A stretch of 41,035 bases of DNA from Carex sylvatica (GCA_964058845.1 CAXKVR010000300.1:1-41035); one strand, 5' to 3'. Shown: positions 21,779 to 32,894, counted from the stretch's first letter. A program made the numbers and translations. Notes: generated from the letters alone by a model not told the origin.

Positions 21779-22985
21779 CAGTAGCAACAGCAGCGAGACA
21801 AAGCCGTCAGCAGTTCCAATTAGAATTTAGAACCAATGTATAATGTTATGATTTATTTAATTGTTAAATAAATTTAGTTTTAGAAATCAATCATGGAGAT
21901 AGATCCTAGGCTTAGGTTAGACGTAAAAAAATAAATTGTTTTACGATCTTTTTCCTCACTTAAGCCAGCGAGGTTTGACCTGAAAATCCAACAGAAAATA
22001 ATGGTGGAAGCATACATCAAGCTTGCTGAATTAGAGACAAGTAAAGAGGTTAGTAAGTATTTTGCTGTTTTACTGGCACTAAATATAGAAAGTATAATAA
22101 ATTAAATATCAGGGACCAAAGTGTGATTGCTACTTTTTTATTATCTAACAAGATGAACTCTTTGCATTTTTTTGTAAATTAAACCTTCAATTTGTTGTTC
22201 TTCTATATGTGAAGTCCTAACCTAACCAAATTCTAATCTTTGTTCTTCTTTGATAGTAATGAGTATAAAAAAATTAATGAAGTCAACAAAAGCATTGTCA
22301 TCAGTGCCTTTAATAAACATATTAAAACTGCATAAAAGTTGAAAAATGAAGCAAGTAAACGAGGAGAATTTTGGTGTCATCTAATATTTGTTATATGTTT
22401 ATAACTATTTCAGGATCCTACATACTCTCCCTGAATTTGGCGATATGAAATCCATTTTAACTAAATGACAGGTTCCTCCGGTCAACTGAAGAAAGAGGTC
22501 TTGTATTATATTCTTTCATGCTTCTGTATAGTTTTTGTGCTTTTGGATTTTTGATGTTTTCTTAGGAGACAATTGCATGCTTAGTGTGTAAATATGGCTT
22601 CATTTTTCAAACATTACTTGATGTACATATTGGTTGTATCATATTTATACATGTATGAAATTAGCTCATGTAATTAGTATTGTGAAAATTTCATATTTAG
22701 ATAATGTAGTATTATTATTGTGTTATTTAGTAAAATTTGAATTATGTAAATGTGATATGAATTAATGTGGAATTAATATGTAAAATTTATATTACCTAAT
22801 TGTGATATTTAAATTAGTGATGCACTCTGTAATGTGTTAATAGTTAATACTTACATTTTGTAAAAAAAAAACAAAAACAAAAAAAAACAAAAACAAAAAA
22901 ACAACAACGACCTGTTTCACAATCGCAGATACTCTTTTCTGACGTCAGCAAAAAATAACAGCGATGAAAAAAAATTGGTTGCAGA

Positions 22986-24079
22986 TAGGGGTGTACAAAA
23001 ATACTGTCGACCGACCCGACCCGTCCGACCCGACCCGTATTTTATCGGGTTGAGATGTTACTGGGTCAGGTACGGGTTGGATTTTGACAAACTCGTTACT
23101 CTGGGTCGGGTCATGGATTTGCTCTTAATAACCCGTTTATACCCGGACCCAGCCTCAAATATACGTTTCTACATCTTTACATAACTTCTATTTCCATTTA
23201 CTCCTTCCCTCACGTTTAAAGCACTCTTTATTTCTACTCAATGTTAGAGCTCTGAAGATATTTAAGAGTTTTAAGTTTAATTTGAATTTGAATTGTTATG
23301 TTTTTTTTATTTCATGGATTTTATATGCGATTGTTATATGTCGTTGCTTTTTTTTTAAGATTTATATTCTGAATATATTTTTTTTGTTATGGATTTTATA
23401 TGCTAAATTATTTCTATTTTATTTATGTTTGTCACTTTTATTTGTAGATAGTTTTAATAAAGAGGAGGGTTCCAATGCACCATCATTTTGGTGCTCCAAT
23501 ATGCACCACGTCCTTTATCTCCATTTTGATAGTCCGAACAGTTGATCCGAACTGCTCAACATGATCTCCATAATAAAATATGCTTGGAGACCAAATTTTA
23601 TATTTTTTAGAATTTTTTTACTATTGTTTTAGACAGGTACAATATGACTTTATCGGATAGTCCAAAATCTCCTTAAAAAAGTGATTTTGTATCTATCTAA
23701 AAAATAGTAAAAAAATTCTAAAAAATATAAAATTTGGTCTCCAAGCATGTTTTATTATGAAGATCATGTTGAGCGGTTCGAATCGACTGTTCGAACTTTG
23801 AAAATGGAGATAAAAGACATGGTGCATAGTGGAGCACCAAAATGATGGTGCATTTGAACCCTCATCTTTAATAAAAATAGTAAAAAGATATATAATAAAT
23901 TTTTGATCAAAATTATAACCTGTTTAACCCGTCTAACCCGTAATAACCCGTATATAAAAAAATAGATGGGTTGGGTTGGGTTATGGGTGGATCAAGTAAA
24001 TAATTTTTTTAACCCGGTGTAATCGGATTGAACTCAAATTTTAATAAAATATCATCGATCCGTCCATTGTACACCCCTA
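22986..24079. mobile_element. hAT element (1094 bp) nested in the CACTA
   Basis: Both ends read TAGGGGTGTACA (12 of 12). The duplication is GTTGCAGA (22978-22985) versus GTCGCAGA (24080-24087), which lies within a CACTA subterminal repeat. Inner sequence is rich in ACCCG/CGGGT units near each end. The element is itself interrupted by a foldback element (23462-23866). Confidence 0.87.
23462..23866. mobile_element. MULE-type foldback element (405 bp), perfect 9-bp TSD
   Basis: The ends are GAGGAGGGTTC and GATGAGGGTTC on the other strand. Exact TTTAATAAA copies flank it at 23453-23461 and 23867-23875. The arms are about 190 bp each with high identity, for example ATGCACCATCATTTTGGTGC and GGAGACCAAATTTTATATTT. 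It is non-coding. The left end of the segment at 36651 starts with the same GAGGAGGGTTC. Confidence 0.87.
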
Positions 24080-24420
24080 GTCGCAGAAACCTTATCAGCG
24101 TCCGGATGATGTCATTCAGCAACCGGTGATGTCATCAGAAGAGTATCTGAGATAATGCTTTCAGCGACCGGAGTATCAGCACTGGAATCGGCTTTCTGTG
24201 ATCGGAATGACTATCAGCGACCGGCGCCTTTACTTTCTGCGACCGGAAAACTAGTCGCAGAAAGTGAATTCTGTTGTAGTGCGATTAATCTAGAATAATA
24301 AAAAATAATCAGTTATAATTAGAAATAATCGGCCGATTAGTCGAAAAAATTCATAACTGTTTGGCCACTATCAATGACTAATCGACATAATCGAATGTTT
24401 TTTACAACATTGCTTCGTAA

Positions 24421-25002
24421 TGATTCCGTACTCGTATCCGATAAGTATCGTATTGATGATACCCACATTTATCGAAAATTAGTGTATCATCGTATCCGTA
24501 TCATATCTGATACGATACACGTACACGTATCCATGCAACCGAGATGATTTGTATGTTTGGAACTGTACGATCTAAGATTGGCGGTCATATCCATCTTATG
24601 CTCTGTAGTTCTCTCTACCTAGCTGCAGAGGATCTAATAATAAGGGAACGAGACAATCGGACCGGAAGCTTGCCCGATGCCACTTTAGACGTTGGATTAA
24701 TGGGTTTGATAGCCTTGTAGTCCAACCCGTTAATCAAACGGCTAAAGCACCCGCCAGGAAAATCTTAACTCGGATTTCCTAGAGTAACTTAAATTTAATT
24801 TTCTATCCAAACTGTCCGATCTGCTCCGGCACGAATATTAAAATGGTCTGTGCATTCCACCTCGAGCAAGATTGGCCCAAATTCTGTTCTGACGGTTGGG
24901 ATCTAAACTAAAATTTTGGGTTACTTTAGGGGATCCTGAACCCAGGAACCCCTGTTTTCCTTGGATAAGCCAGCCATTTTCTCCCCTGCTCTCCCAAAAT
25001 CC
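24421..25002. other. Upstream region of the DUF615 gene with a CGTATC-type relic
   Basis: 24421-24536 is dense in CGTATC/GATACG units and ends GTACACGTATCCATGCAACC. In reverse complement this resembles the element starting at about 40921. The stretch 24540-25002 holds no recognisable element and must contain the DUF615 promoter. Confidence 0.5.
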
Positions 25003-27643
25003 ATGGCACAAGCTTCATTAGCAGCGCCAATCCGGCGCTACTTCTCTCAACATTTGTTCTCCCCTTTCAAACCTCGCCATTTCCTCTTTCCTTTCTCTCG
25101 CACCTCCTCTTACAGTCTATCCCAAGCGCGGGCCCTCCGACCAGTCGTCTTCCCATCCGACGGAGATGCAATCGACTGGGAGGAGGAACGCTCCAAATCC
25201 GCTCGGTTAGCGGATAGGAAGAGCAGAAACGAGCTCAAGCGGGAAGCAAGAAGAGCCGTTCAGTGGGGGGTTGAGCTCTCTAAGTTCTCGCCCTCCCAGA
25301 TCAAACGAGCTCTCAAGTGAGTACACAACTGTGTTACAATATTATTCCCTTGTGATTTTTACTGTGTAAAATTTACCAGAAAGATAAATGTCAACTTGTA
25401 CATCAGAAAGATATCAAACTGGAACGAAGCCCAATTGATACACTACCTTAACTTGTGCTTTTACAGTTTTACTAGTAGTGATATTTGCTTAATTTATACT
25501 CATGACATGAATTATTTTAGGGTTGCTTCTCTCGAGAAGGAGGTCTATGAGGCTCTCATGTTAGTGAAGGTAATGTCATAGCTTTATATTTTATTTGAAA
25601 AACCTTTCCTTTTCATCTGATACAAATTAGTCTGTTTTCCAGAGGTTGGGCCCTGATGTCAGAGAGGGAAAAAGAAGGCAATTTAATTATATTGGTTTGT
25701 CCTATTCCCTCATTTATTTAGTTATTAGAGACAATTAGTAATATGACTAACAAGTAGTACCACACGACACATGCTGGTACATATTGATCAGTGTCTTTAT
25801 TGTCTTTTGGTTTTCTTCGTTTTGGTGGAAAACTAAAAAATAATTTTTGATGTCCGAGTAAAATTCTATTGCTTAAACTCTCAGTTAAATACCACTATGA
25901 CCTACCTACCTGTCAACTAACTAATATAAGTCAGTAATGTACAGTGCAAAATTCCAAATTTTATCTGTACTAGAGCAAAATGAGTTTATATCTTGACTGC
26001 ATGGCTCTACTGGTTTGAGCCTTACTTAAATTGGGATTATGCTTCTCAATGTGTAATTGATATACAGTCTCTGACTTGTACAGTACCAGAATCAAGACTC
26101 AGGTGTTCAATATTTGTTGTCTAGGAAGAGTGAGTATTTTTAGTTCAAGACTTAATAAGTGTGATTGATTTGTGTCAGGAAGCCTTTTGCGTAATGCAGA
26201 ACCAGAGGTGATGGATACACTAATTCAGGCTTACAAGGATGGTGATACAAGCAGGTTACATTCTTTAATGGCTAAAGCTTCGTTGTCAACTGAAGGAGAA
26301 GAAGAGGAAGAAATTGAAGAAGCAAGTGACGAGGATGAGGTAGTGAGTGTACTGCATATTTGCTATTGTTCAAATGCAAAATTGCATATGACTACATTGC
26401 AGGTGGTTCTATAGCCATCAATTAGTTGCTATTGCTTAAATGTGGAATTGCATATATCTTCTATGAAGGTTGTTGAAGACTATGTACAAGTAGCAACTAG
26501 ATGGCTTGAAGGGTTAATTTGTAATGATCCATCAATTACGAAGGAGGTTTACGGGATCCATAATGTTGAATTTGACCGTCAGGTATTCTTATAATTTACC
26601 ACTGCTTTATTTCTAGTCATTTTATGTTTCTGATAACTGATAACAAACTAACAGAATTCAGTTCTTTTATGTTTCTTATAACATAGGCTTGTTACTGATT
26701 TAGTTATGCTTAGCCAATAAAGAAAGACACATATCTACGTAAATAATGAATTTCTTTTCATACCGGAATGCATGTGGTTACAGACTTCATTATATATAGT
26801 TTTTCACTAGTTCAATAATAAAAATTCTTTCTTTGCACAGAAGTTGTCATTGTGAGCCATTATTAAAGCAAAGAGGATACGGTAAATAATTAAATATCAT
26901 TATTGAGCCTAGGGGTACTTGGGATTTTAGGAAGCAAAGTTCAATTTTGTTCTTGGATACATAATGCTTGGTTTATGATGTCTTTAACAATAGCATCACA
27001 TTATAAATAGGTAGAAAGGATAAGCTTCGAGATCTGTATTAATAGTATTGTGATGTTTTATGCAAAACATGCTGGCAGTATCTCTCATTTCCTGTTTTGG
27101 TCAGAAGTTTTATTCTTCTTTTCATTTGTAAAGTTCATAGTTTCAAGTTTGGTCCATGAACATTTTAATCCCAGTCCGTATCATTGGTTGTAGTCATTGT
27201 AGTTCAGTTAAAAGATGGATTAAAGAAAAAGAAAAAAAGAACCTTGTCATTTCTGACATGGAATGACCAACTGAATATATTATTTTTGACAAAAACATAC
27301 GTGCACCTAAATCAATTATTGCAATTAAACACTGACTACGATTTTTTGTACGCTTAGTATTGACCAAAAACATACAAATTATGACATTGGGTGACCAAAA
27401 ATTGGAACTAGAAACATAAGGGACCAAAGCAGATATGGGATGACATAGTAGAGCCATTTGTGAAATCTGGTCTACCTTATAGTTACCTGAAAGATATTTT
27501 TTTTGTAATAGGAATTAAGGAGACTGGTAAGGAAAGTTCAGTTGGTTCAAGAAGGCCAAAGTAATGATGCTGCTACTTTGATGCAAGCCAAGAGACCCCT
27601 CATGCGTTTCCTTCGATCTCTATCAAAAAGAATAGATGAATAA
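25003..27643 (+). CDS. DUF615 / YjgA (DarP)-like protein, probably organellar
   Basis: Six exons: 25003-25316, 25521-25569, 25643-25694, 26179-26339, 26469-26582, 27512-27643. Phases close, giving 273 aa. Residues 1-50 are rich in Ser, Arg, Phe and Ala with few acids, like a chloroplast or mitochondrial transit peptide. The DUF615 region starts about residue 72: DRKSRNELKREARRAVQWGV, LSKFSPSQIKRAL, EALMLVKRLG, REGKRRQFNYIGSLLRNAEP, then LRRLVRKVQLVQEGQSND and PLMRFLRSLSKRI. The order K/R-rich helix, R-R-Q-x-x-Y-I-G, L-R-x-L-x-R-x-x, and a final F-R/L-L-R-x-L is the bacterial YjgA pattern; E. coli YjgA (DarP) is a 50S assembly factor of about 183 aa. An acidic insert (residues about 172-191, EGEEEEEIEEASDEDE) separates the two halves. 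A role in organelle large-subunit assembly is inferred. Confidence 0.87.
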
Positions 27644-29581
27644 AGTGAGCACACCTGATAGCTCTGATATTGAAATGCTCCACTTACATCATTTTCTCTA
27701 GAAAATGAGGGAGAATGAAGGGTAGTTTTATTTGTAGTTTATTCCCAGCGCGTACATATGGTACCAGACCTGTACAATCTAGGCTTTAATTGATCTGATC
27801 TCAGTTGAGGTTACTAGTTATGTGTAGCATGTGTTTTGTTTTGTTGTGCATTCAATTGGGTTTTATGATTAAATTGGACTTGAGATGTTAAATAAAAATG
27901 CTACATTTTCGGACACAAATGAGGCCAAATTGGGCTTTGTATGTACAGATCGGGTCATGTCTGTACCAACTATAAGATTACAATCCGTAATTGTTGTCTG
28001 CAATAATCTGTGCATATTTTTCTTCATCGTTTATAAAAAAAAAAATGCTGTCATTTATAACATCATAATACTTCATCTGTTAGAGGTTAATTGTACGGTT
28101 TGTATTATTCTATTATTGTTCAACAATTTGCTGATAACCATATTTATATGGTCAAGAATTATGCATATGGTATTATCTTTTACTTCTTTCGCAGTCACAG
28201 GTGTGCAGCGTGTGCTTATATATGAACTCCGGGCAATATCTATATGCAAAACTGTGGAGCCAAAGACGGAGCCTTACACTGTCTTCTCAGTGCCAACACG
28301 GATTTGATATATTCAAAATTCCATCCACCCAAATTTTTACAATTATTTGAGTTCACAAAGTTTGAGATTCTATGCTTGTGGTTGATTCATTATTGATTGA
28401 GACTGGTATATCTACAATAGGCCGGAAAGTGTTTATTCTCGATAAGGTAGTGACATTTGTAAAATTTTCAACCTTTTCCATGATTAGTGATTGGTTCAAC
28501 TTGATTTAATGCACATAATTGTGTGCTCATATCACTTGTTTTCTCTATTTCGGTGAAAAATCAACAGGAAAGTAAATTGGTTGAGGTTCTAAAAAGTCCA
28601 AATCAATTCATTCCTTTCACTTTTGCGCCATAGATATATATCCGGGAATATGCATACTAATTAGACAAACATATCATGATTATTGGTAAGGGATAATGTT
28701 TTCCACATTTGACATTGAGAGCATTTAACTATTTCAAACTATTAGGTTCATGAAAATTTTGGTTGATATTCTTAAAATCCCTCTAAAATGCTTTTGTATA
28801 GGTTTTTACATGCTGCCAGTAAATAGGAATTCGTGTGTTTAATAGGGTTTGTATGGCCTCTTCTAACCTTTTATTTTCTTTATTTGTGAATCTCTTGGAT
28901 TTTCAGTTTTTAAAGTTTAAACTATTCCCCTTGACATGGCACAATTTCATTTTCAAGAAGAAAAGGTTCCAAAAAATAAGCACCATACACAGTAGAATGA
29001 CAATTCATCAATTAAATCCTACTGGAAAAAGTGCTTGCCATGTAATCCAAGAGCTCTCCTCCAAGTAGCCTTGATGATGGTTAAGGTTAGAAACGACCAA
29101 GAAAATCATAATTCATTTTGAAACAAAAAGTGCTTTACCCATGTTTGGAATCTAGATATGACAATGAAACAGAAATCTACATGATTAAATGTCACCCCTA
29201 ATTAGTTGTTGACAAGTCACTCTCTCTAATGAGCTAAAAAAAATAATTGCTTCTGCGCTTTTCTCTTGGTCTTACAAAGTTGAGACCCTTTTCGTTTCTC
29301 TAAGGAATTTGCTTCCAATTTCTTACTGAAAGGAAAGCGAATTTGTTCTTTGAAGCTCAATTAAGGTCTAAAGGTTAGAGATGCGTAGGTAAGACCTTGA
29401 ACTCGGTCGTATTGTACCAAACAAAATTGTGGATGACGCTACCAATAATTTGATTTCATATTATATTCAATTAACAAATGAGTTGTGGGGTTAAGAAAAA
29501 TAAAATATAAGACACCTAAAATTTTTTAGGCAGCAGATAATGATCGCGTAATCAACCAAATTTGACTTAGTTTTTTTTATA
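27644..29581. other. 3' flank and intergenic, nothing recognised
   Basis: Contains the DUF615 3' UTR (probably ending near 27900) and then AT-rich sequence. An open frame at 27885-28307 is low-complexity and unlike known proteins. No element boundaries are seen. Confidence 0.4.
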
Positions 29582-30143
29582 GGGGGGATTTCTTGTATAC
29601 CCCTAAAAAACTTGAAAATTACGTATTTCTCCCTCTAAAATTCATAATATAATATTTACCCTACTAAACTTCAAAAACTCACAAATTTATCTATTTTAGT
29701 ATCTTTTCAAATAAAACTTACATTAAATTTAGAAGTACCTATTTTACCCTTCATTAAAAAAAATGTAGCATGTTTAAAAAAATATCAGTCTTCTAATTGA
29801 GCGATTTCCAAGAGCAAATGGGTCATTTCTCTACTTCTGACACTTATACACATTTAGGTATATGCTTGTGTAAGCATCAGACGTAGAGAAATAACTAATT
29901 TGTCCTCGGAAAATGTTCAATTAGAAGACTGACATTTTTCTAAAACATGCTACATATATTTATTTTTTCAATGAAGGATAAAATGAATCCTTCGTAAATT
30001 TAAAATGAGCTTTAATAGAAAAGACACTAAAATGGATAAATTTGTGAGTTTTTTAAGTTTAGAATGGTAAATATGATATTATGAATTTTAGAGGGGGAAT
30101 ACGTAATTTCCAAGTTTTTTAGGGGTATACATGAAATCTTCCC
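29582..30143. mobile_element. Full-length palindromic foldback element (562 bp)
   Basis: The two halves are inverted repeats over nearly the whole length. The left begins GGGGGGATTTCTTGTATACC, the right (reverse complement) GGGAAGATTTCATGTATACC. Both continue through CCTAAAAAACTTG, TAAAATTCATAATAT, CACAAATTTATC, GTAGCATGTTT, AGTCTTCTAATTGA and up to the centre near 29862. Flanks TTTTTTATA (29573-29581) and TATTTTATA (30144-30152) agree at 8 of 9, suggesting MULE-type insertion. It is non-coding. Single-arm relatives occur at about 6231-6400, 34905-35110 and 38985-39235. Confidence 0.85.
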
Positions 30144-30152
30144 TATTTTATA

Positions 30153-31292
30153 TTTCTGGTATACTTTTTTAACTATATGTTTTTCTCACTTTTGCTGACG
30201 TATATATATTTCTCGTCAATCATCAATCAGAGTGCAATTTTGAAATACTAGACAGCACTTATTTTTCATGCAGTAGTTGAGATTAATTAAATTTATTGGG
30301 TTGTAAAGATCTCCCTCTTTTTGTTCGGCAGATGAAAAAGGAGTACCTTAAGTTATGGCCATATAAAAAGAAAAATGTGAATATTTTTGTTATACAATAT
30401 TCATATTTTATGATTTAGGGTTTAGGGTTTTAGGTTTCATGTGATATTTAAGATAATGTTATTCAAATTAAAAATTAAGGTTTCCAATTGATATTCAAGA
30501 AAATATTAAATTTGGAACATATTGGCAGCTGTTGAACGGCTAAAAGTGATATGCTGGTGCTGTTTATCAAGGGTAAAGATATTGACGGAATAGTTTTTGC
30601 TTCTGCAGCGCACAGACAATAGATCCAGAATAACCCCGTATATGACCTGTGCGGTGTATGAAGTAAAAACTATTCGGTCAATATCTTTACCGCTGTAGTA
30701 ATGTATGGTGACCTCTTTCCTACAACAGCGCAGAAATTGTTATAATAATTGTTATCAAATGACCCCTCATTATTAAAATATAAAATTCCAAAATTTATCA
30801 ACTAGTGAACGACAAAAAAGGTATATATAACAACAACTTGAATATATCTTTCAATCCACACGCTAACTTCATTGATAAGAGCTGTCAAAAATTTAAAAAT
30901 TGTCATATAAAATGATTGTGTATCTATAAACTATAAAGTGATCTCTAAGCAACACAAAGAAGGAAATGAACTGTCGTCTAACTTCCCTACTACAAGAAAG
31001 CCCCTAAGTACCAGCTAAAAACCTTTAAAAACAAATCAGAAGCTATCAAATTTCGGACACACCTTATATATTATATTATCTTTTCTTATTCTCCAGTGAA
31101 GTCCATTTATAATTGGAAATTACATTTATAATTGATATAAATGGGCCTCATCGCATCAAGAAAAGATAAACAGGCGCAACGAAATTTCTCAAAGAACTAT
31201 ACTAAACTAATATTCTAATCAGTGTAAAAATAGAAAATAAAAATAAAAAATAAAAAATCAAATAACTTTAGCTGTTGGCAAATGAACTCCTC
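30153..31292. other. Intergenic with one foldback
   Basis: No gene. A short run of TTTAGGG-like units (30413-30435) is too brief to be telomeric. A foldback lies at 30571-30693. Confidence 0.4.
30571..30693. repeat. Foldback repeat, copy 1
   Basis: The left arm GGTAAAGATATTGACGGAAT, TTTTTGCTTC, GCAGCGCACAG pairs with a right arm whose complement reads GGTAAAGATATTGACCGAAT, TTTTTACTTC, ACACCGCACAG. The centre has AATAGATCCAGAA. A diverged relative with AATAGATCCAAAA at its centre is at 33863-34020. Confidence 0.7.
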
Positions 31293-31301
31293 TGACCTCT
31301 C

Positions 31302-31492
31302 GGATCCGTATCCTCCCAGGTACCTGACTCAACACAATTGAAACGGATAGCTCAGATTTACTCTCAGTCGGTCGGGATTCGGAATGACAGAGTGGGCAGG
31401 ATTATTTGTGCTTTGATATGCGTGCCAATCCATTTTCGAACCATTCAATTCAATTCTACTCAGTCAGGTAACCTGAGGGGATACGAATTCCT
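31302..31492. mobile_element. Foldback MITE in the thaumatin-like gene's 3' flank (191 bp)
   Basis: The ends are GGATCCGTATCCTCCCAGGT and, on the other strand, GGAATTCGTATCCCCTCAGG; both continue into TACCTGACT. TGACCTCTC (31293-31301) and TGACCTCTT (31493-31501) are a 9-bp duplication with one mismatch. It ends 48 bp beyond the stop codon of the gene, so it probably lies in its 3' UTR. Single-arm relatives are upstream of the same gene at 33257-33526. Confidence 0.8.
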
Positions 31493-31539
31493 GACCTCTC
31501 TCCCTGCTCCCTGCTGCACAGCTTTGATCTCAAGGGCTT

Positions 31540-32706
31540 CTAAAAGAGCCCGAGAAGAGCCAAGACAGGGAAGGCGAGAATAGTAACGATGAAACGATGT
31601 AGAGGGACACGTGTCAGAGTGTGAGAAGCACTGTTGACCTGGTTCGCACCAAAATAAGCCATCGTGTTGTTGGCTAGCGGCACAGCCTCCGGGTTTTCTC
31701 CACCGGACGTCGACTTCTCACTATTAAAAACCCAACAAAACCATTAAATTCGCATGTTATTAAATTATCATCTCATAAGTGAACTAATTATATATGAAGC
31801 AATTAAACATATATACATATATACCTTGTGGTGCTGGGGCAGAAGGTGATAGTATAGCTTGCATCGGTACAGGTGAATGTCGATGTAGCATCATCGTATG
31901 CATAGCTATATGCACGAGGGCATGCATTTTTGAAATATTGCGAATACGAAGAGGGTTTACATGTACTGGGGCTACCATACTCGCCGCTACAACAGTACTC
32001 CGGTGTGTCAAATGCCTCACAAGCACTTCTGCATGCCACACTTTCAGATGATCCTTCATTTGTGTCTGCTTAACACACAAAATTTTGAATGTTATCAATT
32101 GGTCACAAATATAATTCGCATATGTATTCTTAATATTTGTTTAAATAAAATGCTGAAACCTGATGGAAAGTGGAAACCATTACCTTGAACCACTTTCAAG
32201 CTGGCCGGGCAAGCGGAATTCAAATCAGCCAAGCAACCAGTTGCGCTGCACGTGCCGGTGCCACCTTGTGGCACAATCAAAAGCGGCAAATTGTAACCAT
32301 CTACAAGGCTAACATCGTAAAAATCCATGCCGTTGGATCCATCCAATGTAAACTCCGCCAGTGTAGCTGGTGGTGCGGCCCCACTGCCAGAGCACTGCAC
32401 GGTTCCAGAGCCGCAGTCCCCTGTTCCGCATGTGAACTGACCGGTTGTGGAGTTCGTTCCGCAGAGCGTGCGGCCCCAGAACCTACCTGACCATGATTGT
32501 GGGGCTGTGATGGTTTGAGATTCTCCTTGGTTTAGAACAAAGCCAGTGGTTTCGAGTGGGGCCGTGCCAGCACCAGATAGAAGACCTGGCCATACAGTAT
32601 AGGCGCAGTTGTTTGTGAAGGTGAAGCTTGCGGAGAGAACACCTGATACTAGAAGAGAGAGGAGAAGAGAAGCAATGCAAATTAGCATAGTGCAAAATGT
32701 GGCCAT
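31540..32706 (-). CDS. Thaumatin-like protein (PR-5 family) with GPI-anchor-like tail
   Basis: Three exons: 32706-32184, 32068-31825, 31720-31540. Phases close, giving 315 aa. A signal peptide ([22 protein letters not shown] and on, about 25 aa) precedes the thaumatin domain [15 protein letters not shown]. The family signature [17 protein letters not shown] is present, as are the acidic-cleft residues in [13 protein letters not shown] and [12 protein letters not shown], and all 16 conserved cysteines up to [15 protein letters not shown]. The third exon adds a Ser/Asn-rich linker ([20 protein letters not shown]), small residues NSASHTL and a hydrophobic end [18 protein letters not shown], as in GPI-anchored relatives. 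These proteins act at the cell surface, bind glucans and are linked to antifungal defence. Without the third exon, read-through of the second donor would end the protein after TTRYICIYV. Confidence 0.93.
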
Positions 32707-32792
32707 GTTTTGGTACTAAATATTTAATCTCTTTTGGGTTAATTTGGTGATGAGAGTTTTGATGAAGAGTTTAAGGTGAGGCGGGAGAAGTT

Positions 32793-32801
32793 TATTTATA
32801 G
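32793..32801 (-). promoter_or_regulatory. TATA box of the thaumatin-like gene
   Basis: On the minus strand CTATAAATA, about 90 bp upstream of the ATG at 32706, with GAGTGGGAG-type sequence around it. It is the only consensus TATA box nearby. Confidence 0.6.
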
Positions 32802-32894
32802 ATAGAGTGGGAGATTTTCAGATTTGACGGTCCGAGCTACGAAGACCATCAAATAAATAAATAATAATATAATAATAAAGGCGGCTGTGCCTGT

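Larger units (their letters stand above)
20430..21960 (+). other. Possible LTR/retroelement-derived segment inside the CACTA
   Basis: It contains a GGGCC-rich upstream block (about 21110-21310) with repeated TTTCTGGACC/GGCC units, a strong TATA box at 21375-21384 and a leader-like stretch after it, resembling an LTR promoter. No LTR ends, primer-binding site or TSD could be fixed, so this is a suggestion only. Confidence 0.25.
18482..24281. mobile_element. CACTA (En/Spm-type) transposon, 5.8 kb, apparently non-autonomous
   Basis: The termini are CACTACAGCAGAA and, on the other strand, CACTACAACAGAA, with a 3-bp duplication CGA (18479-18481 and 24282-24284). Subterminal repeats of the type TTTCTGCGACCGGCGCCTT and AGTCGCAGAAAG recur at both ends (18500-18620 and about 22910-22985 plus 24080-24270), as expected for transposase binding in this superfamily. 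No frame resembling a CACTA transposase is present in the 5.8 kb, much of which is later insertion. GC-rich, UTR-like sequence near the left end is listed separately. Confidence 0.9.
18427..24412. mobile_element. hAT-type MITE (183 bp) split by a CACTA element
   Basis: The left piece 18427-18481 begins CAATATTGTAAATAACGG; the right piece 24285-24412 ends TTTTTTACAACATTG. Host duplication CTTCATAA (18419-18426) versus CTTCGTAA (24413-24420) differs at one base. Removing 18482-24284 restores a 183-bp MITE of the 11772-11929 family. Confidence 0.85.

Noticed and set aside
27885..28307. 140-aa open frame on the plus strand downstream of the DUF615 gene
   Set aside because: AT-driven composition rich in Ile, Phe and Leu; no domain, no promoter, and overlap with the DUF615 3' region.
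30413..30435. Interstitial telomere (TTTAGGG)n
   Set aside because: Only about three imperfect units; common by chance and in promoters.
31784..32490. Several open frames of 75-106 aa overlapping the thaumatin-like gene
   Set aside because: They are other-frame readings of its exons; the spliced model uses all 16 cysteines and closes in phase.
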